Of a stretch of 64,000 nucleotides of DNA, positions 1-7,054 are shown one piece after another. A program made the position numbers and the translations under genes. Position 1 is the first letter of the stretch, and the number at the start of each line of letters is the position of its first letter. The notes under the pieces are model-generated. The model saw only the letters and a list, made by a program, of their open reading frames with translations, did no database searches and was not told where the DNA came from. This DNA comes from JACPYG01 sp038063015 (GTDB lineage Bacteria > Patescibacteriota > Minisyncoccia > Minisyncoccales > Staskawiczbacteraceae). The stretch is from NCBI GenBank assembly GCA_038063015.1, contig JBBTVX010000001.1, positions 62,001-126,000 of the forward strand, read 5' to 3'.

Positions 1-1109
1 TTCTTAACAGAGCCAATCTCCCTGAAAGCAATACGGGTGAAGTCAACGGCTCTGGTAGAAATAACAACGCTGTTTTGCCAAACCGTGTAATCGTTCTGGG
101 GAGTTAAGCTGGTATTTGTTGATGGTGTCGTGGTGGCCGCAAACTCAACTCCAGCTCCAGTGGCAGTTGCCGCTGTCATTAGATTTCCGTTAATTGGATA
201 TGTTCCCTTAACAGAACTGGCGTTGGTGGTTACACTAGTAGAAGCGTTGATAGCGGCCCCTACTGTTTGACCAGCAGAAGCGGCTAAATCAGCGGCTACT
301 GTGATTGTTGTTGAACCGCCAGATGGAACTGTAAATAGTCCGGATGCGTCATTGAAAGTAATTACACCAGATGAAACGCTGGCTGCATCAGTTAATCTTT
401 TTGCTCCATTGAACAAATATACATTTGCCAAGGTAGCATCAAGAGAAACACCAATTCTATTTACTTTTAAATTGGTAACTTTTACTTCTGCGTTATCGCC
501 GTTAGTAAAAGTGAATTTAGCCAATGGGGCCAAACCCTGCGCCAATATAACTGTTCCAGAGGCTGGATTATTGTAGGCTAATCCCACTGTCAATCCCGCG
601 CCTGTTGGAACTACAACTGGAGGAGTTGTTCCGCCGGTTGTTCCGCCGCCGGTTGTTCCACCGGTTGTTCCGCCGGTTAATATTAAATTCATTTTGGCTC
701 TGGTGTTTGGACCAACTGTGCCTAATGAACCTGTTCCGTATTTTGCTTGAAATTTTTTAACAGCCGCTACGGTTAAATTTCCGTAAGTGGTTGTTTCGTT
801 GCCGGCTGAGCCGACTCCGCTAACTGCTACTTGTGTCGCTGTATCGGTGTTTAAAAGCGCTTGAACGCATTTTACATCACTGCCCGTGGAACCTTTTACC
901 AGTGTTCTAGTAAGAGTAATTCCAGCGCAGGCGGTAGGTGCTGTTCCGGTTGTAGTTGTTCCGCCTTGCAATGCCACTAATTGGGCCTGTAATGCGGTAA
1001 TTTGAGCTAACAACTCGTCAATCGTAACACCTTGAGCCACACCAGGAGCAATCATTGCAACCAAAGTCAAAGCGACTACGGTTGTGATAATTGTTTTTCG
1101 TATACTCAT
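1..1109 (-). CDS. Secreted peptidoglycan-binding-domain protein (3' end outside window)
   Basis: The gene begins at the ATG at 1107-1109 and runs off the left edge, so at least 369 codons are seen without a stop. The N-terminus is a signal peptide or anchor (MSIRKTIITTVVALTLVAMI), followed by a short helix rich in Leu, Ala and Gln (about residues 29-46). A PG_binding_1-type repeat follows (about 60-140, with GSTGSDVKCVQALLN and YGNLTVAAVKKFQAKYG). A low-complexity Gly-Thr linker (TGGTTGGTTGGGTTGG) then leads into a Thr/Ser/Ala/Val-rich beta-type region that resembles S-layer or adhesin domains. The likely role is a cell-envelope or surface protein. Family assignment of the N-terminal half is good; the function of the C-terminal part is unknown. 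Confidence 0.8.
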   Translation of the reverse strand, partial: MSIRKTIITTVVALTLVAMIAPGVAQGVTIDELLAQITALQAQLVALQGGTTTTGTAPTACAGITLTRTLVKGSTGSDVKCVQALLNTDTATQVAVSGVGSAGNETTTYGNLTVAAVKKFQAKYGTGSLGTVGPNTRAKMNLILTGGTTGGTTGGGTTGGTTPPVVVPTGAGLTVGLAYNNPASGTVILAQGLAPLAKFTFTNGDNAEVKVTNLKVNRIGVSLDATLANVYLFNGAKRLTDAASVSSGVITFNDASGLFTVPSGGSTTITVAADLAASAGQTVGAAINASTSVTTNASSVKGTYPINGNLMTAATATGAGVEFAATTTPSTNTSLTPQNDYTVWQNSVVISTRAVDFTRIAFREIGSVK

Positions 1110-1125
1110 TTTTTGTGTGTTTTTT

Positions 1126-1146
1126 ATCCCTCACTAACTTTGCTCT
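1126..1146 (+). repeat. Left arm of 21-bp perfect inverted repeat
   Basis: Exact reverse complement of 1421-1441. The match stops at both flanks: base 1125 does not pair with 1442, and 1147 does not pair with 1420. Confidence 0.9.
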
Positions 1147-1155
1147 CTTTACCCA

Positions 1156-1419
1156 TTAGTTGGGTTTCAAAATACTATTTTTTATTCTTTCTTTTATTCT
1201 ATACCAAGCTGCTCCATGATTTTTCAACTTCTGCTCCCTATCTGCTGCATCTGTTTTTGATTTATATATCTCACAATATATCAGTTCCCAAGGAATTTTG
1301 CGTTTAGTTGAAAAAACTTTACCTCGATTATGCGCGTCTAATCTGTTTTGCATATTCAGAGTAATGCCGATATAAAATGTGAAATCTTTTTTGCTCTGAA
1401 TTACATATAAAACATGCAT
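1156..1419 (-). CDS. GIY-YIG nuclease domain protein
   Basis: An 87-residue protein that is essentially one GIY-YIG domain. The GIY position is read as LYV (residues 4-6), the YIG motif as FYIGIT (about 15-20), the conserved Arg lies in NRLDAHN, and the catalytic Glu region in ADREQKLKN. The family covers UvrC N-terminal domains, homing endonucleases and short stand-alone proteins of the YhbQ type; this one is the short type. It cuts DNA by a metal-dependent mechanism in characterised relatives. It has no operon partner and is enclosed by perfect inverted repeats, which suggests a selfish element rather than a repair gene. There is no obvious Shine-Dalgarno site. Confidence 0.85.
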   Translation of the reverse strand: MHVLYVIQSKKDFTFYIGITLNMQNRLDAHNRGKVFSTKRKIPWELIYCEIYKSKTDAADREQKLKNHGAAWYRIKERIKNSILKPN

Positions 1420-1420
1420 A

Positions 1421-1441
1421 AGAGCAAAGTTAGTGAGGGAT
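1421..1441 (-). repeat. Right arm of 21-bp perfect inverted repeat
   Basis: Exact reverse complement of 1126-1146. It lies immediately upstream of the GIY-YIG start codon, where a ribosome binding site would be expected, and holds no purine-rich Shine-Dalgarno sequence. Confidence 0.9.
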
Positions 1442-1533
1442 GAATTAATTTATATTTTTATTTTTCTCGCCGGTCGACCATTGTAAACTCGCGATTTTAC
1501 GTATTAATCACGAATTAACGACTCGTCAATTGT

Positions 1534-2301
1534 TTATTTATTAAGCGTTAATATTCCTTCTAAAGCGTCTGAATATTTCCCGTCTGCGTATAAATCCTTT
1601 ATTGTTTGCATTGTTTTTTGCTGGTCTTCTGTTAATGTTGTTTTTTCTAAATCATCAATCTCTCTTTGCGCCAAAGGAGCCAACGCGTCGTTTAAATCTT
1701 TTGATTCTTGGGTATCTATCAGGTCCACTCCGTAGGTTTGCAATTGCTTTTTATTATCTTCTATTTTTTTAATCTGCAAAACAAGCGCCCTTATTGCTTG
1801 TGAATCTTTCTGTTCTATGCTGTCAATCAAATTTTTTGTCGCTTGTGAAATGCTTGCCTGAAACTCTTTTATGGCTGGAGCAATATTTTGCATTCTGTTA
1901 TTTTTTACAACTTGCGTTAAATCATCCAATCTTCTGCTGGCAATTTCAAGGTTATTCTTTAACTGATTCTCCGGCGCTCCAAAAGCTGTTTGGGATTGCT
2001 CTGTCATTCTTTTTACTGAAAATAATATATCGCCGGGCATTGTGTACTGGGCAAAGCCAAACATCCCAACCATTATAAAAAGAAGAGTTGCAAAAGCGTA
2101 AGCTAATTTTCTTTGATAAATAAGAGCGGGCAAAAAGCTTAAAATTCCAAATATGCTTTCTTTCTTTCTCGCGCTAAAACTTTCAGCGAAAGCAGGCTTT
2201 GGTTCTGCTAATATCTGATTTTTAGCCAAAATCACCCATTCTTTTCTGGGCTTTATCTGCTGGAGTTCCTTTAATTTGTTGATTAATTTTGTCTCCTGCA
2301 T
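1534..2301 (-). CDS. DUF5667-type membrane protein, likely partner of the sigma factor
   Basis: A 255-residue protein with an N-terminal cytoplasmic segment, one membrane helix (about residues 85-108, AYAFATLLFIMVGMFGF) and an outside region beginning TMPGDILFSVKRMTEQSQ, the hallmark of DUF5667 proteins. The rest is helical and charged, with heptad-like spacing. It follows the sigma-factor gene by 39 nt on the same strand, so the two are probably cotranscribed. Sigma factor plus a single-pass membrane protein is the usual arrangement of an ECF sigma and its anti-sigma factor. That role is inference; the family itself has no proven biochemical function that I can name. Confidence 0.7.
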   Translation of the reverse strand: MQETKLINKLKELQQIKPRKEWVILAKNQILAEPKPAFAESFSARKKESIFGILSFLPALIYQRKLAYAFATLLFIMVGMFGFAQYTMPGDILFSVKRMTEQSQTAFGAPENQLKNNLEIASRRLDDLTQVVKNNRMQNIAPAIKEFQASISQATKNLIDSIEQKDSQAIRALVLQIKKIEDNKKQLQTYGVDLIDTQESKDLNDALAPLAQREIDDLEKTTLTEDQQKTMQTIKDLYADGKYSDALEGILTLNK

Positions 2302-2340
2302 GTTATTATTATGACGTAAAAACCGTGATTTTGTTACAAT

Positions 2341-2856
2341 CTACAGTTCTTGTACTTTCCTTGCTTCCATTTCCTTTTTTAAAACTTTTAGCCCCCGATG
2401 AAGCATTACCCTTATTGTGCCTTCTGGCTTTCCCATAATCTCGGCTATTTCCGGCACCTTCATATCATCAATATAGTGACAAATGATTATGTCCTGATAG
2501 TCTTGTTTTAAGTTTTGGATAGCCAGCCTAACTTCTTCAAATTCAGAGCTTAATATGGCTCTTTCTTCTAATCCCATTCCTCGGTCAACTATTTGAGGCA
2601 AAATGTCAGCCGAAATTATTCTTGTCCTACCCTTTTCTCTATAATGGTCAATCACTGTATTCCTGGCAATCTGGTATAAAAAGGCGCTTGGATTTAGGAC
2701 TTTTTGGCTCTGGAAGGCCTCCCAGCCCCTTAAAAAGACCTTTGAGGTAATGTCCTCGGCTGTTTCCTGTGAATCTACTTTTAAGTAAACAAACCTATAT
2801 ATTTTATCAATATAATGGTCGTAAATCTGGCTAAATTTCTCTTTATAATTATCCAT
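2341..2856 (-). CDS. ECF-type RNA polymerase sigma factor
   Basis: A 171-residue sigma-70 family protein made of regions 2 and 4 only. Region 2 is seen in IDKIYRFVYLKVDSQETAED and TSKVFLRGWEAF (about residues 15-50). Region 4 is the helix-turn-helix near residues 115-160, with IIICHYIDDMKVPEIAEIM and EGTIRVMLHRGLKVLK. It would direct RNA polymerase to a subset of promoters, probably in an envelope or stress response. It is first in a two-gene operon with the DUF5667 protein. A promoter with TTGACT and TATTAT boxes (17-bp spacing) lies so close to the ATG that the mRNA would have almost no leader. Confidence 0.9.
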   Translation of the reverse strand: MDNYKEKFSQIYDHYIDKIYRFVYLKVDSQETAEDITSKVFLRGWEAFQSQKVLNPSAFLYQIARNTVIDHYREKGRTRIISADILPQIVDRGMGLEERAILSSEFEEVRLAIQNLKQDYQDIIICHYIDDMKVPEIAEIMGKPEGTIRVMLHRGLKVLKKEMEARKVQEL

Positions 2857-2870
2857 TATTATATAACTAT

Positions 2871-2899
2871 ATAATATAATAAAAACAAAACAAAGTCAA
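2871..2899 (-). promoter_or_regulatory. Promoter of the sigma-factor operon
   Basis: On the minus strand, TTGACT (2894-2899) and TATTAT (2871-2876) are separated by 17 bp. Transcription would start about 8 nt from the ATG at 2856, leaving a near-leaderless mRNA with no Shine-Dalgarno site. Confidence 0.5.
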
Positions 2900-2913
2900 G
2901 ACTAATAAAATTA

Positions 2914-2931
2914 ATCCCGTTTGGGCGGGAT
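2914..2931 (-). terminator. Hairpin after the DeoR-type regulator
   Basis: ATCCCG (2914-2919) and CGGGAT (2926-2931) form a 6-bp stem with a 6-nt loop. On the minus strand the stem is followed by TAATTTTATT, a weak U-rich tail. Confidence 0.45.
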
Positions 2932-2992
2932 GTTGATAATCTTTTTATTGATAGGACAAAATAGGACAAAATTTAATTTAATTAAGATATAG

Positions 2993-3577
2993 TTAATGTC
3001 CTAACTGATAAAACACTTGATTCCATTCCCCTGCCCTAATTATCTCTCCATTTTTTAATAATTCGTCTAAATCCCTTCTTATTGTTCTTTTTGTAACATC
3101 ATTTAAAACTGTTTTAAAATCTGAAACCTGGGCATGCCCTTTTTCGCTTAAAATCTGGAGTATTTTTTTCTGGCGGTCTGAAATAGAAAATTCAGCGACT
3201 TTCGGCTGGCTAATTTTTTCTTCGGTAAATGACACTTGGTTTTCTATGGTCTTTTGAAAAGTAATTTTTTGGGTTTGGGCAACAATTTTTGTGTTTTCTG
3301 CTTTTTTCACCGGCTGGCTTGCTTGCCCCATGATTTTTTCGTATTCTTTAGAAATTATTAAAAAATTAATGCTATCTATCCATCCAAAGGACTTGGCAAG
3401 TTTTAGGTAGTTCAAAAGAACCTCTATGTCCTCCAAAAACTGGCCAGAGGCATTATTCCTATTATCCATTATTGATAATGCTTTTTCTTTAGCTCGATTT
3501 TTTAACGGCTCCCCTTCGGGAAAAAAATCCAGCAATTTATAAACCGCACCGGTTAATTGTATAAATTTATCTTCCAT
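2993..3577 (-). CDS. DeoR-type HTH domain protein
   Basis: A 194-residue protein from the ATG at 3577; a longer reading from 3607 adds ten residues (MIFFWYIKGQ) that look like translated leader. The N-terminal half is helical (TGAVYKLLDFFPEGEPLKN), the middle is a polar linker of about 60 residues, and the C-terminal 65 residues are a winged helix of the DeoR type (SDRQKKILQILSEKGHAQVS and KRTIRRDLDELLKNGEIIRA). It probably binds DNA as a regulator. The effector domain found in true DeoR sugar regulators is missing, so a metabolic ligand is unlikely. It stands alone. Confidence 0.75.
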   Translation of the reverse strand: MEDKFIQLTGAVYKLLDFFPEGEPLKNRAKEKALSIMDNRNNASGQFLEDIEVLLNYLKLAKSFGWIDSINFLIISKEYEKIMGQASQPVKKAENTKIVAQTQKITFQKTIENQVSFTEEKISQPKVAEFSISDRQKKILQILSEKGHAQVSDFKTVLNDVTKRTIRRDLDELLKNGEIIRAGEWNQVFYQLGH

Positions 3578-3624
3578 CTGGCCTTTAATATACCAGAAAA
3601 AAATCAAAAGTCAAAAAAACGATG

Positions 3625-3895
3625 GGGCACGGGGTTCAAACTAGAATCAATTTAGCGGAGTGAATTCAGGCAAGCTTCAAGGCGCGAGGAAGAGATACGA
3701 TGCTTTACGCATCGTTCTCGACGAGTAACGAAGAAGATTGCCTGAATTCGCCCGCCCGAAGGGAAGCCAAAAAAATGGCTAATTTCTGCGTTGCGACTTC
3801 GTCAACGTATCACATAGGATATGTTTCCTCGTCGCTCCTTGAAATTATCTCACTTTTTGGCTTCTAAATTTGATCCTAGTTTGAATCCCGTGCCC
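3625..3895. repeat. Long imperfect palindrome R1 (about 270 bp), no gene
   Basis: The stretch 3608-3979 holds no gene. The outer arms GGGCACGGGGTTCAAACTAG (from 3625) and CTAGTTTGAATCCCGTGCCC (to 3895) are inverted copies with one mismatch. Inside are further inverted pairs, such as GAATTCAGGCAA with TTGCCTGAATTC, and GAAGCCAAAAA with TTTTTGGCTTC, plus two smaller palindromes (GATACGATGCTTTACGCATCGTT around 3693, read in two parts, and a copy with GAGGAAACATATCC on the other strand). It resembles the palindromes at 35015 and 35824 in design. Confidence 0.65.
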
Positions 3896-3979
3896 TGAAA
3901 ACCGTTTATTTATTATATCATAAAAAAAAGATATACCATGTGAATAACTCTATGGCTTAAACTGAGGCAAAGAGCCCGC

Positions 3980-5893
3980 TTATTCTTCAATCTTTATCAA
4001 AACTTCTTTTGGAATGCTTATTTTTGTTTCTGCTGGTGTTTCTGGCAACCAAACAGATTCGTTTCCGGCAAAATCCTTTGCTTTTATTTGAAAATAATAA
4101 GCCTTTTCGTCTTGGCTTTCTATAAATTCTCTTGTAAAACTGGCGGACGTCGGGCTTCCGCTAACTATTACTGGAGCGTCTTCCTGCCAATCGCCACTTT
4201 CTTCTTTCCAATGAAAAATATAGATGGCTATGCCAGACGGAGTAACTGTCCCAATAGTATCTGTAATTTCAAAATTAACTGTAAAAATAATATTGTTTTG
4301 AACCGGATTTAAATTAAAGCTAACTTCGGGCGGAGTCGCATCCTTTTCTTCAACCGGCGGCTCAATATATTTAATATTTTTTGCTTTTGGAGTAGGCGCG
4401 GCCAGCTCAAAATCAACTGAATTGTTATCTGTATCTAAGTAAGTTTGACTGGCCTCATCAAATACCCTGCCCAAACTTTGGCTGTTGTCTGGATTTTGCG
4501 CAGGCGAAGTTTCAAAATCCTGCGGACTGCCGAAACCTAATTTGTCGGAAATATCTCCTTTAGGATTTTTTAAAACCAAAGAATTATTTTCAGTAAGAGT
4601 TAAATCCAATACAATATCGAGCGCGCTGGCTGATTCTGAAATTAAAAAATAATCATTTGCCAAAATCGTCTTTCCTTCAAATTTAGGCGAGGAAACAAGA
4701 GAATTCCATGAAGTTCCTGTTTCTGTTTTTCTCTGTAAATACCAACCTGTCAAACTAACTTCAAAATTATTTGGATTATAAAGTTCAACAAATCTTTGTT
4801 CAGACGGCGATATTTGGACTTCTGATATTAAAATTTTAAAACCTGGCGGCGCTACATAGACGCTGTTTTTTTCTTTTGGAGTCGGATTTTGCGCCTCAAA
4901 ATCGTTAGAATTATTATCTGTGTCCTGCTCTGTGTTGTTTGTCGCGTCCCACTTTCTTCCTATGCTTTGGCCGTTTTCTGGATTTTTAGCGGAACTGGTT
5001 TCGTATTCTTGGGCGTCGCCAAAACCTAATTTATCCGCTATTTCTCTGTTAGGATTTTTTAAAACTAAAGAACTATCTTCTGAAAGAGAATTATTTGTAA
5101 TAATGTCTGACAAGCCGATAAAAGAAGAGTTTTCTCTGGCTATAAGAAAATAACTGTTTGCTCCGATTTTTTTTCCTAAAAACAGGGTATTTGAAATAAA
5201 TGATGAATAATCAGAGCCTGTTTTTGTTTTTTTCTGCAAATACCAATCAGTTAGGTCAATTTCCGCTATATTTGGATTATATAACTCCACAAATTCCTCT
5301 TTTTCATCGGTTAAGCCGGCAACCTGAACTTCTGATATTAAAATTTTAGAATAAACAGGATTGGAGCCGCTGTTTCCGCCCCCGCCTCCGCCCCCTCCCC
5401 CGCCTCCGCCGCCACCGGTTATCGTAGGCGGATTGTTTTGCTGTGGCGCGCTTTGCTGTAATATTTGGCTGTCATCTGGCTCATCTTGTTGGTCTTGCGG
5501 CTCATTATTTCCAGAATTTTGCTCTAAATTATTATTTAAATTATATTCTTCTATAAGCTTTAACGCCTGTTGTTTTAGAATATCAAATTTTTCCGCGATA
5601 TCGTCTAGGGTTTCTTGCATATTATCTGGCCCGCCAACGCCGGTTATAGAATCAACTATTTTTATTAATATTTCATCTGCGTTGTCGATTGAATCTTCTT
5701 CTGTGATTAAATCTGGCAATAGCTCTATTTTCCCTGGAAAAATTATTTCTTCTATGGAAAAAACCGGGGACGTAGAAGCTAGAAACGAATTAGGAGAAAT
5801 CCCTCTTAATAAAGCAAAACACAAATACAAAATAAATAAAGCCGGTATGAAAAAACCGGCAAATTTAAAAATCTTTTTAAAAACAACGTTCAT
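3980..5893 (-). CDS. Exported protein with two lamin-tail domains and a poly-Gly linker
   Basis: A 637-residue protein. The N-terminus is a signal anchor (FAGFFIPALFILYLCFALL, residues 11-29). A helical stretch (about 60-125) and an acidic Gln/Asn-rich segment lead to a run of 14 glycines (about 160-173). Two lamin-tail (LTD) domains follow (about 184-330 and 345-500), each with ILISEVQ, a FVELYNPN motif, WYLQ(R/K)KT, SLVLKNP and a KLGFG motif. The C-terminus resembles an Ig-like or fibronectin-like domain. LTD domains in bacteria occur on exported surface proteins and nucleases; no nuclease domain is seen here. It is last in the clpB-led series, 23 nt after the pilin gene. Its role is unknown, probably at the surface. 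Confidence 0.8.
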   Translation of the reverse strand: MNVVFKKIFKFAGFFIPALFILYLCFALLRGISPNSFLASTSPVFSIEEIIFPGKIELLPDLITEEDSIDNADEILIKIVDSITGVGGPDNMQETLDDIAEKFDILKQQALKLIEEYNLNNNLEQNSGNNEPQDQQDEPDDSQILQQSAPQQNNPPTITGGGGGGGGGGGGGGNSGSNPVYSKILISEVQVAGLTDEKEEFVELYNPNIAEIDLTDWYLQKKTKTGSDYSSFISNTLFLGKKIGANSYFLIARENSSFIGLSDIITNNSLSEDSSLVLKNPNREIADKLGFGDAQEYETSSAKNPENGQSIGRKWDATNNTEQDTDNNSNDFEAQNPTPKEKNSVYVAPPGFKILISEVQISPSEQRFVELYNPNNFEVSLTGWYLQRKTETGTSWNSLVSSPKFEGKTILANDYFLISESASALDIVLDLTLTENNSLVLKNPKGDISDKLGFGSPQDFETSPAQNPDNSQSLGRVFDEASQTYLDTDNNSVDFELAAPTPKAKNIKYIEPPVEEKDATPPEVSFNLNPVQNNIIFTVNFEITDTIGTVTPSGIAIYIFHWKEESGDWQEDAPVIVSGSPTSASFTREFIESQDEKAYYFQIKAKDFAGNESVWLPETPAETKISIPKEVLIKIEE

Positions 5894-5916
5894 ATTCGTA
5901 ATTCAAGAAAAACACT

Positions 5917-6321
5917 TTATGGGCAAGACCTTATGCCTGCCCTACACGCGCCACGCGGGCCCGCCGTAATCTCTTTTTTAACGCCGGTGTTATCGGCACA
6001 CCAAGCTTTTGCGCTGGAAGAATAAAACTGCGCGCATACAACCCACTTATTATTGTCGGAGAAACACTGTTGCGTAGGATTAATTTTACCGAGAAGATCC
6101 CGCGTTGCATCATCGCTGCAAAAAGCGGCGTAATTTTTTGTAGGAGAATTAAGATAATATTCCACCGAAAATTTTGTTAATGAGGTACCCATGATTTCTA
6201 TCATTAAAGCGTCCTTGGCTTTATTTCTGCCAAAATTGAGATAAGTTATAATAAGAATAGCTAAAATTGCGACAACGATAATAACTATTAATAATTCAAT
6301 TAACGTAAACCCTTTTTTCAT
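5917..6321 (-). CDS. Type IV pilin-like protein
   Basis: A 134-residue protein opening with a class III signal peptide, MKKGFTLIELLIVIIVVAIL, cleaved by prepilin peptidase after Gly4 and methylated on the Phe in known pilins; Glu9 (Glu5 of the mature form) is present. The helix runs to about residue 30. A short globular domain with cysteines near 74, 91, 102 and 114 follows. It could be a major or minor pilin or a pseudopilin of a secretion or uptake apparatus. No assembly ATPase or peptidase is encoded nearby. It starts 16 nt after the protease-like gene. Confidence 0.85.
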   Translation of the reverse strand: MKKGFTLIELLIVIIVVAILAILIITYLNFGRNKAKDALMIEIMGTSLTKFSVEYYLNSPTKNYAAFCSDDATRDLLGKINPTQQCFSDNNKWVVCAQFYSSSAKAWCADNTGVKKEITAGPRGACRAGIRSCP

Positions 6322-6337
6322 ATATATTTACCTTGAA

Positions 6338-7051
6338 TTACAATCCTAAAAATGATTTTATTGTATCAATGGAAATTGCTGAAACTTTTCCGTCCTGACT
6401 AATAAAACTTAAACCGACTAATTCGCCAGAGATATTAAATAAAGGACTTCCATTGACAATAGCTTTTTCTGAAATATTGGTTTTTATTAAATTTTCTTCA
6501 AAACTTCTTATAATCCCCTCGTTTGCAAATCGATTACCCGTGTTAACTGATATAACTCCTATTAAAAAAACTCTTTGACCAATAATTAAGTTATCAAAAT
6601 CTGCAAAACCGACTGTGTACAAGTCGTTTTTTTCAACTTTTATTAAAGCAAGATTATTTTTTAAATCTTTTTTTATAATTTTATAATTTATATCTTCACC
6701 ATTAAAATTTACTTTAGTTCCACTAGAAACAAGCGAAGCTAAGGTTATAATAGACCCATCAGATGTTGCGATTAAACCAGAACCCGTGACAACTCCATTC
6801 TTTTGGGTTCCTACAACTACTTTTTGGGCGTTATTTATTGCTTTTTCTAATGCTGTGTTTTCTTGTATATAAACCTGTTCTTTCGGATTTATGATTATTT
6901 TACCCTGCTTAAAATCTTTAACAAACTGAAATCTTTCAAAGTAAGAATTTGTCAGCAAAAAGGGCAAAGCAAAAACATTAAAAAATAAGGCGCCCAATGC
7001 TCCTAATAATAAAATAGCGGCAATTATTGATATAGTTTTTATTTTTGTCAT
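6338..7051 (-). CDS. Trypsin-fold protein lacking the catalytic triad (HtrA-like pseudoprotease)
   Basis: A 237-residue protein with a membrane helix (about residues 8-32) and one chymotrypsin/HtrA-type domain, but no PDZ domain. The strands are recognisable by comparison with the HtrA at 13510. The His site TNKHVV reads TLASLV, the Asp site DLAIIKV reads NLALIKV, and the Ser site GNSGGPL reads VNGSPL. All three catalytic residues are therefore replaced, so proteolysis is not expected. It may bind unfolded or exported peptides or act as a scaffold. It sits 3 nt after clpB, which suggests a shared role in protein quality control. The fold assignment is firm, the role is inference. Confidence 0.75.
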   Translation of the reverse strand: MTKIKTISIIAAILLLGALGALFFNVFALPFLLTNSYFERFQFVKDFKQGKIIINPKEQVYIQENTALEKAINNAQKVVVGTQKNGVVTGSGLIATSDGSIITLASLVSSGTKVNFNGEDINYKIIKKDLKNNLALIKVEKNDLYTVGFADFDNLIIGQRVFLIGVISVNTGNRFANEGIIRSFEENLIKTNISEKAIVNGSPLFNISGELVGLSFISQDGKVSAISIDTIKSFLGL

Positions 7052-7054
7052 TGA

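Larger units (their letters stand above)
1126..1441. mobile_element. 316-bp unit: GIY-YIG ORF bounded by perfect 21-bp inverted repeats
   Basis: Positions 1126-1146 and 1421-1441 are exact reverse complements over 21 bases (left arm begins ATCCCTCACTAACTTTGCTC). The only gene between them is a GIY-YIG ORF whose start codon lies one base inside the right arm. The unit sits between the start of the secreted protein at 1109 and the sigma-factor operon. The layout is that of a minimal mobile or homing-type element. No target-site duplication was recognised. Mobility is inference. Confidence 0.6.

Noticed and set aside
3625..3660. tRNA 3' fragment suggested by GGGGTTCAAAC
   Set aside because: The bases after the loop do not pair with those before it, and the sequence is one arm of the long palindrome.
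5361..5969. Plus-strand ORF rich in proline opposite the lamin-tail protein
   Set aside because: It is the shadow of the poly-glycine linker on the other strand.
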